DNA of 64,000 bases from Pseudomonas kairouanensis (GCF_004682055.1 NZ_QUZU01000008.1:119749-183748), one strand, 5' to 3'. Counted from the stretch's first letter, positions 1 through 9,561 are shown. Numbers and translations: made by a program. The notes: generated by a model from the letters alone, not told the origin.

Positions 1-696
<696 letters not shown>

Positions 697-848
697 TTAT
701 GTCCCACAGACTAAGAGGCGGTGGACGACGGCTCAATGACCGAAACTGACAAGTTATTGATCCAAATGCACAGCACCCCTTGGCAAGCCGGTCCACGGGC
801 CCTACCCTAGTCGGCGAACCCCGCTGCCGGTCTGTTGTCTGTTGCCCC

Positions 849-1979
849 ATGCGTAAACTTCTAGCTTTTACCGTTTCCCTGGCCCTGGTTGCCGCCATCG
901 CCGCGTATCTGGTCTGGACCCAGGAGCGCCCCGTGGCGCATTACCTGTCGGACCTGCGCATTACCCTGGCCATCAATGAAGGCCTGCCCGCCGATCGCGG
1001 CAACCTGCTGGGCATCCAGCCGGAGCTGTTTCCGGCCGACTACCAGAGCCTTGAGCGCCTGCACCTGAAACTCGCGGCCTACCTGCAAAAGGCCCGGGAT
1101 CAGGGGCTGGTCAATGACAAGACCATCGTTGTGCTCCCCGAACATATCGGCACCTGGCTGATGCTCAAGGGCGAAAAAAACGAGGTGTACCAGGCCCTGC
1201 ATGCCAAGGAAGCAATGAACTGGCTGTCGGTCAGCAACCCGCTGCGGTTTGCCCGTGCCTGGATCAGCGCCACCGGCGAAAACCGTACCGACGACGCCTA
1301 CCTGCGCATGAAAGCCGCCGATATGGCGCGCGATTACCAGGTGCTGTTCGGCGGCCTGGCCAAGGAATTCGGCGTCACCCTGGTGGCGGGCTCCATCGCC
1401 CTGCCCAACCCGACGGTAAGCCAGGGGCAACTGCACATCGGTCACGGCGCGCTGTACAACGCCAGCCTGGTGTTCAATGCCGACGGCTCACCAGTAGGCC
1501 AGCCGCAACGCCAGCTCTACCCGATCTACGATGAACGCGGTTTTATCGCACCGGGCGACGAGCAGACCATCAGCGTGGTTGACACCCCGGCCGGGCGCCT
1601 GGGCGTGCTGGTGGGCAGTGACAGCTGGTACCCGGACAACTACCGCAAACTCAACGAACAAGGTGCGCAATTGATTGCGGTGCCGGCGTTTGTGCTGGGG
1701 CGCGATACGTGGGATCGCCCATGGCGCGGCTTCAAAAGTGTGTCCACGCCGCCGGAAATCAGCCTCAAGCCCGAAGAACTCAGCGAGGGCGAAGCCTGGC
1801 GCCGGCTGACCCTGATCAGCCAGCAGCCCATCAGCCAGGCCAGTGCCGGGATGAGCGTGTTCCTGCGCGGCCAGTTCTGGGACCTGGGCACCGGCGGGCA
1901 TAGCTTTCTCAGCAGCAACGGGCACGTCAGCGCCGACGGCGAGGCCCGTGGCGCGCGCTTGTTGAATATCTGGCTGTGA
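849..1979 (+). CDS. Membrane-anchored nitrilase-superfamily protein lacking the catalytic cysteine
   Basis: This 376-residue protein starts with one N-terminal membrane anchor (residues about 4-23), then a carbon-nitrogen hydrolase fold. The glutamate segment (VVLPEH) is recognisable. The segment that normally carries the nucleophile reads GVLVGSDSWYP, with Gly where families have Cys, and no Cys codon was found from the chosen start to the stop. The usual lysine before the L-x-P segment also looks replaced (PQRQLYP). It probably binds something or acts without thiol chemistry. Its stop overlaps the GTG of the AraC gene, so the two are coupled. The ATG at 849 has a poor ribosome site but begins a good signal anchor; a TTG at 780 is the alternative. 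Confidence 0.75.
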   Translation: MRKLLAFTVSLALVAAIAAYLVWTQERPVAHYLSDLRITLAINEGLPADRGNLLGIQPELFPADYQSLERLHLKLAAYLQKARDQGLVNDKTIVVLPEHIGTWLMLKGEKNEVYQALHAKEAMNWLSVSNPLRFARAWISATGENRTDDAYLRMKAADMARDYQVLFGGLAKEFGVTLVAGSIALPNPTVSQGQLHIGHGALYNASLVFNADGSPVGQPQRQLYPIYDERGFIAPGDEQTISVVDTPAGRLGVLVGSDSWYPDNYRKLNEQGAQLIAVPAFVLGRDTWDRPWRGFKSVSTPPEISLKPEELSEGEAWRRLTLISQQPISQASAGMSVFLRGQFWDLGTGGHSFLSSNGHVSADGEARGARLLNIWL

Positions 1980-3004
1980 AACCGGTACGGCTGGGGGACC
2001 TGTCGGTGGGCTTTGTGCACACCTTGGCCGATGCCATCCACAGCCATGGGCTGGACCCACAACCCCTGCTGCTGCAATACGGCCTGGACCCGGCGCGCCT
2101 CGCCGAGGCCGGTGCCCGCCTGTCAATCCCGCGCTATATGCGCCTGGGCCATGCGGCCATCCAACTGACCGGCAACCCCGCCCTGGGCCTGCGCATGGGC
2201 CAGCTCAGCCGCTTGAGCCAGGCCGGGCTCGCAGGCGTCACTGCCGCCCAGGCGCCCAACGTGCGAGAGGCCGCACGCGCGCTCACCCGCTTCGAAGCAT
2301 TGTATGGCTCCAACTATCGCGGGCAATCGAGCTTTGACGAGGACGCCAATGGCGCCTGGCTGCGGTTCTATTCCATCAGCCCGTACAACGCCTACAACCG
2401 CTTTGTGGTGGATTCGATCATCGCCGGGTGGCTGTTTCAATTGTCGTCCGTGGCGCAGCAGCCGGTGCAGGCCCAGCGCATCGAGATCGAATTTGAAGCG
2501 CCGGACTACAGCGAACACTACAGCGTGCTCGGCGACATTCACTTCGGCGCCGAGGCCAACCAACTGCGCCTGAACCAACCCACCCTGGCACTGCGCAACC
2601 CACAGCATTGCCCCAGTACCTGGAACCTGTTGTTGCAATTGTGTGAGCGAGAGCTGGAGCAGTTGACCCGCACCCGCAGCCTGCGCGAGCGCATTACCCG
2701 CTTGCTCGGGCCGATGCTCAATGGCGGCCGGGAACCCGACCTGGAAGAAGTGGCGGCACGCTTGAAGCTGCCCACCTGGACACTGCGCCGCAAACTGGCC
2801 GATGAAGGCACCCAGTTTCGCGCGATACTTAATGACACCCGCCGCGACTTGGCCATGACCTACATTCGCGATACGGAACTGGCTTTCGGCGAGATCGCCT
2901 ACTTGCTCGGGTTCGCCTCAGCCCAGGCGTTTCAACGGGCGTTCAGGCGATGGAACAACCAGACCCCAGGGGAATTTCGCCGCAGTCAGCGGCATTCCGC
3001 CTGA
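1976..3004 (+). CDS. AraC-family transcriptional regulator (arabinose-binding-like N-domain)
   Basis: 342 residues. The first about 200 resemble the AraC_arabinose_N sensing domain of the OruR/ArgR-like AraC subgroup (ALGLRMGQLSRLSQAGLAG region). The last 100 hold two helix-turn-helix motifs: EVAARLKLPTWTLRRKLADE, then a second one ending FASAQAFQRAFRRWNNQTPG, the AraC signature. It starts with GTG at 1976, inside the stop of the upstream nitrilase-fold gene, so the pair is translationally coupled. By context it probably regulates that operon or a nearby metabolic gene. The effector is unknown. Confidence 0.9.
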   Translation: MKPVRLGDLSVGFVHTLADAIHSHGLDPQPLLLQYGLDPARLAEAGARLSIPRYMRLGHAAIQLTGNPALGLRMGQLSRLSQAGLAGVTAAQAPNVREAARALTRFEALYGSNYRGQSSFDEDANGAWLRFYSISPYNAYNRFVVDSIIAGWLFQLSSVAQQPVQAQRIEIEFEAPDYSEHYSVLGDIHFGAEANQLRLNQPTLALRNPQHCPSTWNLLLQLCERELEQLTRTRSLRERITRLLGPMLNGGREPDLEEVAARLKLPTWTLRRKLADEGTQFRAILNDTRRDLAMTYIRDTELAFGEIAYLLGFASAQAFQRAFRRWNNQTPGEFRRSQRHSA

Positions 3005-3012
3005 AGTCGGGG

Positions 3013-3099
3013 TTACAGCTCTGTGGCATCGTCTGCCGGTTCCAGCGGGTCCAGCTCAATGGCGTGGTATTCGAGCAATTCTTCCTGGTAATCGTCCAT
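3013..3099 (-). CDS. Small acidic protein of 28 residues, unknown function
   Basis: An ATG-started ORF of 29 codons, beginning MDDYQEELLEYHAIELDPLE, with a strong ribosome site (AAGGAG about 6 bases before the ATG, read on the minus strand). The peptide is very acidic (about ten D/E, no K or R), has no membrane segment and could form a short helix. It lies tail-to-tail with the AraC gene and faces away from the E1-like gene at 3333. The good ribosome site and the paired palindromes 70-100 bases upstream support a real gene. No family is recognised. Confidence 0.55.
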   Translation of the reverse strand: MDDYQEELLEYHAIELDPLEPADDATEL

Positions 3100-3169
3100 C
3101 GTGGACTCCTTCTTCTTTGAGTAAAAAGCAGCTGCAATCAAGTGACCTGCGTGACCAGCCTAAAGTGCC

Positions 3170-3199
3170 GTCATGACGAAAAAATGTCGGCGTCATGAC
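3170..3199. promoter_or_regulatory. Two GTCATGAC palindromes 22 bp apart
   Basis: GTCATGAC is its own reverse complement and occurs at 3170-3177 and 3192-3199, a start-to-start distance of 22 bp, about two helical turns. Both copies lie between the divergent small acidic ORF (start 3099) and the E1-like gene (start 3333). Same-face spacing suggests a tandem regulator site. The regulator is not identified. Confidence 0.4.
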
Positions 3200-3263
3200 G
3201 TTCCTGCACTCCAGAACTAAACGTAGCAGCGTTATGGCAATTTAGCATCTTGGACCCTGTATG

Positions 3264-3281
3264 TGATTGCAATTGCAATCA
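3264..3281. promoter_or_regulatory. 18-bp perfect palindrome, probable MarR operator 1
   Basis: TGATTGCAATTGCAATCA is a perfect inverted repeat 52 bp before the E1-like gene at 3333. Its core TTGCAATTGCAA recurs at 4941-4952 before the full-length E1 gene, with a half site in front of the MarR gene between them. This is the pattern expected of an operator for that MarR protein; the assignment is inferred. Confidence 0.6.
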
Positions 3282-3332
3282 TATGCACTCTTCCATTAGG
3301 GTTAGGGCATCCGCTATCAAGGGACTCACCCC

Positions 3333-4319
3333 ATGCCCGCTTCTACCGCCCACGCTGCGCAGCTTTGCCTGGATGCGCTGAGCGCTGTCGAAAATACCCG
3401 CAGCTCGCCGCTGTACACCGTCATGAACATGGCCAATACCTTGGAGCTCAGCCGCCAGGCGTGGGTGATTCGGGGCCAATCGCGCAATCGACGCCTGGGC
3501 GGCTGGCCAACCTGGTTCGCTCGCAACACTTCGGAAAAACCCATGTTGTACCTGCACAGTGCGGCGTCTTCGGCGCAGTTGTGTGCGCTATCGGACGCCA
3601 CGGCGCAGCGCGGCATCCTGTGCAACGACATCGAGAACCACCCCTCCCCCTGGCCCAAGGGGGCGCAGCCGTCCTTGCCACTGTGGCTGGCGACCAACCC
3701 ACGCTGCACACCCTACGACCCGGCCTGCGGCGCAGAGGCCCGGGCGATTGTGCTGGCCGGGTTGCGCAGTTTGTACATGGACGGCCAGCCAGGGTTTTAC
3801 TACCTGGCGCTGCACGATCATGAGCGCGCCATGCCACTGGCTGAATGGGACCGTGAAGCGGCGCTGAAGGGTATGTACCCGGTTCAGGGTGAACGCACCG
3901 CCGATGTTCGATTGCTGGGTGCGGGCAAGGCCCTGGAGGAAGTGATGCGCGCGGCGCAACTGTTGGAGCAGGACTGGAACGTGACTGCGCAGGTGTGGAG
4001 TTGCCCCAGCTATACGCGACTGACCCGCGAGGCGGCCGCCGCTGAGCGTTGGAATCGCCTGCACCCCACCGAGCCCAAGCGCGGTTGTCATGTGCGTGAA
4101 TGCCTGGCGGGGAGTGATGCGCCGGTGATTGCTGTTACTGGCTATCCGCAGCCGATTGTTGATCAACTGGGCGGGTACGTGGATGCCAGTTTTGTCGCGC
4201 TGGGGTCGGCACCGAGTCGGTATTGGATTGTGGTAGTGGCGTTGCGGGCGTTGGTAGATAAAGGGTGTATCGATGCACAGCAACTGGAAACAGCAATGAC
4301 CCGCTACCCACCGCCATGA
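3333..4319 (+). CDS. Half-length E1 paralogue: C-terminal part of a homodimeric 2-oxoacid dehydrogenase E1
   Basis: 328 residues, against 886 in the full E1 encoded at 5016. From about residue 145 it parallels the E1 C-terminus: TPYDPACG matches VSYDPTFS, AALKGMY matches GILKGMY, VWSCPSYTRLTREA matches VWSVTSLTELRRDG, and ERWNRLHP matches ERWNLLHP. The first 140 residues are only weakly similar. The thiamine-diphosphate motif (GDGEMDQ...NCN) is absent, so it cannot decarboxylate alone; it could partner the full E1 or be a decaying duplicate. The frame is intact over its whole length, which argues for selection. It has its own promoter region with the TTGCAATTGCAA palindrome and ends convergent to the MarR gene. 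Confidence 0.75.
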   Translation: MPASTAHAAQLCLDALSAVENTRSSPLYTVMNMANTLELSRQAWVIRGQSRNRRLGGWPTWFARNTSEKPMLYLHSAASSAQLCALSDATAQRGILCNDIENHPSPWPKGAQPSLPLWLATNPRCTPYDPACGAEARAIVLAGLRSLYMDGQPGFYYLALHDHERAMPLAEWDREAALKGMYPVQGERTADVRLLGAGKALEEVMRAAQLLEQDWNVTAQVWSCPSYTRLTREAAAAERWNRLHPTEPKRGCHVRECLAGSDAPVIAVTGYPQPIVDQLGGYVDASFVALGSAPSRYWIVVVALRALVDKGCIDAQQLETAMTRYPPP

Positions 4320-4330
4320 ATTGGAATGCA

Positions 4331-4387
4331 ATCCAAAATGTGGGAGCGGCGGTGCGACGATTCGACTTGCTCGCTCCCACATTGGAT
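4331..4387. repeat. REP-like hairpin with 16-base insertion variant
   Basis: GTGGGAGCG and CGCTCCCAC form a 9-bp stem around a loop containing CGGTGCGACGATTCGA, a block missing from ordinary REPs here. Flanking ATCCA/TGGAT extends the symmetry. It lies between the convergent E1-like and MarR genes. Confidence 0.75.
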
Positions 4388-4399
4388 CTCCACAGATCC

Positions 4400-4870
4400 T
4401 CAGGTTTTGCGGCGGCCGCGGGTCTGCACGCCCGCCTCCATGGCCATCCCCGCCGTGCGCTCCAACGCATCGGCAAACCCCTGGCGCTGCTCAGGCTCGA
4501 TCTGCGACAAAAACAGCTCATGCACGGTGCTTTCGTAGATCTTCCACATCTTTTTACGCAATACCCGGCCAGCATCGGTGATGGAAGCGGATGCCCCACG
4601 ACCATCGCCTTCGGAACGGGAGCGCACCACCAGGCCGTCTTTTTCCAGGCGGTCCACAAGCCGCGTGAGGTTGTAGCGTTCGATGGCCAGTACATCGGCC
4701 AATTCGTGCATGCGGCGCGTGCCCTCTGGGCCACTTTCCAGGCCCCATAGCGCGTCGTACCAGGCATACGGCGGCAAGTCCGCTTGCGCCAGGCGCCGCT
4801 CGATTTCACGGATGACCGTCCTGTGGGCCCTGACAAAACGGAACCAGACATCAGGCTCATTCGACGACAT
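4400..4870 (-). CDS. MarR-family transcriptional regulator
   Basis: 156 residues with a winged helix in the MarR layout: recognition region HELADVLAIERYNLTRLVDR, then the wing KDGLVVRSRSEGDGRGASAS and the C-terminal dimer helix ending RGRRKT. Such proteins usually repress adjacent genes until a small ligand binds. It lies between the half E1 gene and the divergent full E1 gene. Perfect TTGCAATTGCAA palindromes precede both E1 genes and a TTGCAA half site lies 30 bp before its own start, so it is the likely regulator of all three. The start chosen is the ATG at 4870; the upstream in-frame TTG at 4894 lacks a ribosome site. Confidence 0.9.
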   Translation of the reverse strand: MSSNEPDVWFRFVRAHRTVIREIERRLAQADLPPYAWYDALWGLESGPEGTRRMHELADVLAIERYNLTRLVDRLEKDGLVVRSRSEGDGRGASASITDAGRVLRKKMWKIYESTVHELFLSQIEPEQRQGFADALERTAGMAMEAGVQTRGRRKT

Positions 4871-4899
4871 GCAACACCATCCGGGGAATTTCAAGAAGG

Positions 4900-4952
4900 T
4901 TGCAATAGTAGCTCATCCCGCGCTAGATTCGGCCATGTGATTGCAATTGCAA
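4900..4952. promoter_or_regulatory. Divergent MarR/E1 control region with TTGCAA sites
   Basis: It holds the half site TTGCAA (4900-4905), 30 bp before the MarR start, and the 12-bp palindrome TTGCAATTGCAA (4941-4952), 64 bp before the E1 start. The palindrome core is identical to the one at 3267-3278. It is probably an autoregulated divergent promoter. Confidence 0.6.
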
Positions 4953-5015
4953 CTACATTGACGGCACTCCCACAAGGAGCCCGCCACTTGAAATCCGCCT
5001 ACCCTGGAGCCCCAC

Positions 5016-7676
5016 ATGTCCACGAATAACGCAGTCAAACGTGACGACGACCCACAGGAAACCCGCGAATGGCTGGAGTCCATCGAATCGGTGCTGTCCA
5101 CCGAAGGCCGCCCGCGCGCTCACTACCTGATCGATCAGTTGCTGGATTTTGACGTTGCACGGCATGGCGACTTCTACGGGCGGGTCACCACTCCCTACGT
5201 CAATACCATCCCGGTGGACCGCCAACTGCCCTACCCCGGCAACCTGGCCATCGAGCGCCGCACCAATGCGTACATCCGCTGGAACGCCATGGCCATGGTC
5301 CTGCGCGCAGGTAAACACTCAGGTGTCGGTGGGCATATCGCTACCTACGCGTCAGCCGCCGTGCTGTATGACGTAGGCTTCGACCATTTCTTCCGTGGGC
5401 GTAGCGACAGCTTCGATGGCGACCTGGTGTACATCCAGGGCCACTCGTCCCCCGGCATCTACGGCCGTGCTTACCTCGAAGGCCGCATCAGCGAAGCGCA
5501 ACTGGATAACTTCCGCCGCGAAGCCGGTGGTGAGGGGATTTCCTCCTACCCGCATCCGCGCTTGATGCCGGACTTCTGGCAATTTCCTACGGTGTCCATG
5601 GGGCTGGGCCCCATCACCGCCGCCTACCAAGCGCGTTTTATGCGTTACCTGGAATTTCGTGACCTCAAACAACACCAGGGTCGCAAGGTCTGGGCCTTCC
5701 TCGGTGATGGTGAAATGGACCAGCCGGAATCCCTGGCGGCCATCTCCCTGGCCGGGCGCGAGAAGCTCGACAACCTGATCTTCGTGGTCAACTGCAACCT
5801 GCAACGCCTGGACGGCCCGGTACGCGGCAATGCCAAGGTGATCCAGGAGTTCGAAAGCCTGTACCGGGCCGCCGGCTGGAATGTGATCAAGGTGATCTGG
5901 GGCGGCGGCTGGGATGCGCTGCTGGACAAAGACACCAGCGGCCTGCTGCGCCAGCGCATGATGGAATGCGTGGACGGCGACTATCAGAATTACAAGTCCC
6001 AGAACGGCGCCTACGTACGCGAACATTTCTTCGGTAAATACCCCGAGTTGCTGGCACTGGTTGCAGACATGTCCGACGACGATATCTGGAAACTCTCACG
6101 GGGCGGGCATGACCCGGACAAGGTCTACAACGCCTATGCCACCGCTGTGCGCCACGCCGGCCAACCCACCGTCATCCTGGCCAAGACCGTCAAGGGTTAT
6201 GGCATGGGCGAGGCCGGCGAAGGCCAGAACATCAATCATCAGTTGAAGAAAATGGGCGCCGATGCCGTCAAAGCCTTCCGCGACCGCTTCGGCCTGGAAG
6301 TGGCTGACGAACAACTGGCCGAAATCCCCTACATCAAACCTGTGGCCGACAGTGAAGAAGCCCGCTATTTCGCTGCGCGCCGCCAAGCACTGGGCGGTTA
6401 CGTGCCTGCGCGTCATAGCACGGTGGCGTCGTTGCACATCCCCGAACTCTCAGCCTTCAGCACCCAACTCAAAGACACCGGCGAGCGTTCGATCTCCACC
6501 ACCATGGCCTTCGTGCGCATCCTTGGCACCCTGCTCAAGGACCCGCACCTGGGCAAGCTGATCGTACCTATCGTGCCGGACGAATCGCGCACCTTTGGCA
6601 TGGAAAGCCTGTTCCGTCAGATCGGTATCCATTCGGCCGTCGGTCAACTCTATACCCCTCAAGACGCCGGGCAGTTGAGCTACTACAAGGAGAGCAAGGA
6701 CGGACAGATCATGCAGGAAGGCCTGAACGAATCCGGCGCCATTTCTTCTTGGATCGCGGCGAGTACGTCCTACAGCAACCACGGCCTGATGACCGTGCCG
6801 TTCTATATCTTCTACTCGATGTTCGGCTTCCAGCGAGTGGGCGACCTGGCGTGGGCGGCGGGCGATGCACGGGCGCGTGGCTTCCTGCTGGGCGCCACGG
6901 CCGGGCGTACCACGTTGATGGGCGAAGGCTTGCAGCATGACGATGGCCACAGCCATATCCTGGCGTCGGTGATTCCATGCTGCGTGTCCTACGACCCGAC
7001 GTTTTCCTACGAGCTGGCGGTGATTATTCGCGAGGGCATGCGGCGGATGTATGTCGAGCAGGAAGACATCTACTACTACATCACCCTGCTCAACGAAAAC
7101 TACCCCCACCCGGCCATGCCCGAAGGCGTAGAGGAAGGGATTCTCAAAGGTATGTACCGGTTGAGCGCAAGCAAGCAGGCGCAGGTGCAATTGATGGGCA
7201 GCGGGTCGATCCTACGGGAAGTGATCGCCGCCGCCCAATTACTGGAAACAGACTTCGCCGTGCACAGCGATGTGTGGAGCGTGACCAGCCTTACCGAGCT
7301 GCGCCGCGACGGTCATGGGGTGGAACGCTGGAACCTGTTGCACCCGGAAAATGAGCCTCGCATCAGTTACGTGGAGCAGTGCCTGAATGGGCAAACCGGG
7401 CCGGTGGTAGTGGCCACTGACTACATGAAGCTATTTGCCGATCAGATCCGCCCCTTTGTGCCAGGCCGCCGGTTTGTCGCCTTAGGCACCGATGGCTTCG
7501 GGCAATCGGATACGCGAGAAACCTTGCGCGAGTTCTTTGAAGTGGACCGTCACTTCATCGCACTGGCAGCCTTGAAGGCACTGGCAGATGACGGCGTGAT
7601 CAGCCGTGACAAGGTCGGCGAGGCCATCAGGCGCTACGGGATCAACGTCGACAAGACCGACCCCGCTGCGGTTTGA
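5016..7676 (+). CDS. Homodimeric 2-oxoacid (pyruvate-type) dehydrogenase E1 component
   Basis: 886 residues with the full AceE architecture. The thiamine-diphosphate motif GDGEMDQPESLAAISLAG...FVVNCN is at about residues 232-265, followed by the mid transketolase domain (STTMAFVRILGTLL, PDESRTFGMESLFRQIG) and the C-terminal domain (LGTDGFGQSDTRETLREFFE). It decarboxylates a 2-oxoacid and acylates the E2 lipoyl group. No E2 (aceF) lies nearby, so it is probably a paralogue of the housekeeping AceE, possibly the MdeB type that handles 2-oxobutyrate or another oxoacid. The symbol is left blank for that reason. A TGGAG ribosome site lies about 7 bases upstream. MarR control is inferred from the palindrome at 4941. 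Confidence 0.88.
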   Translation: MSTNNAVKRDDDPQETREWLESIESVLSTEGRPRAHYLIDQLLDFDVARHGDFYGRVTTPYVNTIPVDRQLPYPGNLAIERRTNAYIRWNAMAMVLRAGKHSGVGGHIATYASAAVLYDVGFDHFFRGRSDSFDGDLVYIQGHSSPGIYGRAYLEGRISEAQLDNFRREAGGEGISSYPHPRLMPDFWQFPTVSMGLGPITAAYQARFMRYLEFRDLKQHQGRKVWAFLGDGEMDQPESLAAISLAGREKLDNLIFVVNCNLQRLDGPVRGNAKVIQEFESLYRAAGWNVIKVIWGGGWDALLDKDTSGLLRQRMMECVDGDYQNYKSQNGAYVREHFFGKYPELLALVADMSDDDIWKLSRGGHDPDKVYNAYATAVRHAGQPTVILAKTVKGYGMGEAGEGQNINHQLKKMGADAVKAFRDRFGLEVADEQLAEIPYIKPVADSEEARYFAARRQALGGYVPARHSTVASLHIPELSAFSTQLKDTGERSISTTMAFVRILGTLLKDPHLGKLIVPIVPDESRTFGMESLFRQIGIHSAVGQLYTPQDAGQLSYYKESKDGQIMQEGLNESGAISSWIAASTSYSNHGLMTVPFYIFYSMFGFQRVGDLAWAAGDARARGFLLGATAGRTTLMGEGLQHDDGHSHILASVIPCCVSYDPTFSYELAVIIREGMRRMYVEQEDIYYYITLLNENYPHPAMPEGVEEGILKGMYRLSASKQAQVQLMGSGSILREVIAAAQLLETDFAVHSDVWSVTSLTELRRDGHGVERWNLLHPENEPRISYVEQCLNGQTGPVVVATDYMKLFADQIRPFVPGRRFVALGTDGFGQSDTRETLREFFEVDRHFIALAALKALADDGVISRDKVGEAIRRYGINVDKTDPAAV

Positions 7677-7677
7677 T

Positions 7678-8457
7678 TTACTGGGCCGGTGTTGGCAGAG
7701 ACGGGATCGCTTCTGTCGGCGCCGGCAGGTCCGGGTTGCTGGTTGCAGGCGCTGCGGCGGGCGCTTCCTGCGGGGCAATCGGCGCTGGCTCGGCAGGGGG
7801 TGCCACTGGTTCGGAAACCGCCGGTTCTTCCTTTGGTACCTCAACCTTCTCGGCAGCCGGTGCAGCTTTGGGCTCCGGTACGCCCAGGTCAGCCTTAGGC
7901 TGCTCGGGAATATGCTCGGCCTTCTTCACCTCCTGCGGCAGGAACACGTCCACCAGCGCAAAGTAACGCTCGTAGAACTTCGGCGCCGACACCGTCTCGC
8001 TCGCGACTTTCACCATCGAGTCATCGGTGGAGCCAATCGGCATCGACACCGAACCCAGCACACCCACCCCCAGGCTCGCAGAGTTGTTGACCTTCTTCAG
8101 CGCATAGCGATCCTGCAAGGCGTTGGCGAACATCGTCGAGTGGTTGGTGCCCTTGCCATCATCGGCACACACCACGTTGAAGCTGATCTGCAGATGGGTC
8201 TCGCCGGTCTGCTGGAAACTCTTGTTACCCACCACCAGCTTCGGATCGCTGCTGGTAATGATGTAGCCCTGGCTCAGCAGAGCACGTCGTGCGGCTTCAC
8301 ACGCAGCCACATCCGTCACCGGGTAATCCCGGGAAAACGTGCCGGAGTCGTCGAAATTCTCATGTTCATAGATAGCGGTCTTGGGTGACGAGCAGCCCGC
8401 GGCGCCCGCCAGCACCAGCGCCAGCCCGAGGCTACGCAAGTGAAATGATGTCGACAT
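7678..8457 (-). CDS. DUF2242-like outer-membrane or periplasmic lipoprotein with Pro/Ala-rich tail
   Basis: 259 residues. A lipoprotein signal ends at the lipobox LAGAAGC (Cys22). The middle (about 30-165) resembles the DUF2242 family (YEHENFDDSGTFSRDYP, CEAARRALLSQGY). From about residue 175 the chain is a low-complexity Pro/Ala/Glu tail, a likely flexible linker. It ends one base from the stop of the convergent E1 gene. No function is known for the family. Confidence 0.8.
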   Translation of the reverse strand: MSTSFHLRSLGLALVLAGAAGCSSPKTAIYEHENFDDSGTFSRDYPVTDVAACEAARRALLSQGYIITSSDPKLVVGNKSFQQTGETHLQISFNVVCADDGKGTNHSTMFANALQDRYALKKVNNSASLGVGVLGSVSMPIGSTDDSMVKVASETVSAPKFYERYFALVDVFLPQEVKKAEHIPEQPKADLGVPEPKAAPAAEKVEVPKEEPAVSEPVAPPAEPAPIAPQEAPAAAPATSNPDLPAPTEAIPSLPTPAQ

Positions 8458-8546
8458 TGAAAATCCTGAGGAAAACGGTCCGGGCGGTATTGTGCAACAG
8501 AACGCGACCTTGGCGCGCGCATTCCTGTCGGTAAAACGTCACAGGA

Positions 8547-9446
8547 TCACGCCGGGATAGACGTGGGAAAAAGCCCAGCGCACATATGATCAATAAACAC
8601 GCGCAATTTGACCGAGCTGTGGCGACTTGATGGCCATAGCATCCAGAAACTGCCCCGGTGCTCCAGGTAATCATCCAGCACCCTTTGCAAACGCCCTTCG
8701 CTCACCGCCTGATTGACCATGTAGTCGGGCAGGCAAGCAATGCCCAGCCCCTCGTGCACCACATGGTTGAGGGATTCGATGGTGGTGCTGACCAAAGGCG
8801 TGCGCAAGGTCGGCTCCGCAGCACCGGGCGCCAGGCGCAATGGCCAAGGCTCCAGTTTGCCGGTGGCGCAGAATTTGTGGCGCAGGCAGGCGTGATCGCT
8901 CAAGTGCTCCGGTTGCTGCGGGGTACCGTGCTGGCTGAAATAGGCTGGGGCGCCCACCAGAACCAATTGGTAATGCCCCAAGTGACGGGCCATCAGGCGC
9001 GAATCTTCCGGCTTACCGGTGCGAATGACCGCATCGAAACCTTCCTCGATCACATCCACCATGCGGTCAGAAAAATCCACATCCAGCTCGATTTCGGGAT
9101 AGGCGCGCATGAAGTCACTGAGCACCGGCATCAACAAACCACGCACTTGCGGCACGCTGATACGCAACTTGCCCCGAGGGGTTGCGCTGGCGTCGGTCAA
9201 CTCGCGCTCAGCCGCTTCGACCTCCGCCAGGATGCGCCGCGAACGCTCCAAAAACAGTGCCCCCTCGGAGGTCAAGGTGATGCTGCGGGTGCTGCGGTGA
9301 AACAAACGCACCCCCAAGCGTTCTTCCATGCGTGCAATGCTTTTGCCCACCGCCGACGATGACACGCCCAAGACACGGCCCGCTGCGGTGAAGCTACGGG
9401 TCTCCGCGACCTGCACAAAAACCGAGAGGCTACCCAGACTGTCCAT
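8547..9446 (-). CDS. LysR-family transcriptional regulator
   Basis: 299 residues. The N-terminal helix-turn-helix (SFTAAGRVLGVSSSAVGKSIARMEERLGVRLF, quoted here only in part by position, residues 17-48) is followed by a periplasmic-binding-like effector domain (KLRISVPQVRGLLMPVL onward). It is divergent from an MFS exporter gene, the usual arrangement for a LysR protein that controls its neighbour. The ATG at 9446 has a GGAGG ribosome site; in-frame extensions to 9731 would run into the MFS gene. CGGAC/GTCCG inverted halves at 9464-9479, 18 bp before the start, are a candidate operator. Confidence 0.92.
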   Translation of the reverse strand: MDSLGSLSVFVQVAETRSFTAAGRVLGVSSSAVGKSIARMEERLGVRLFHRSTRSITLTSEGALFLERSRRILAEVEAAERELTDASATPRGKLRISVPQVRGLLMPVLSDFMRAYPEIELDVDFSDRMVDVIEEGFDAVIRTGKPEDSRLMARHLGHYQLVLVGAPAYFSQHGTPQQPEHLSDHACLRHKFCATGKLEPWPLRLAPGAAEPTLRTPLVSTTIESLNHVVHEGLGIACLPDYMVNQAVSEGRLQRVLDDYLEHRGSFWMLWPSSRHSSVKLRVFIDHMCAGLFPTSIPA

Positions 9447-9561
9447 GATGCCCTCCTGCATTACGGACAACGGCGTCCGATAAGTTCGGAACCTTAGCCT
9501 GTTTTTCCGCTGATCACAGCCCCCTACCCTGCGTCCTTGCCCTTTGCATGGATACCGCATC

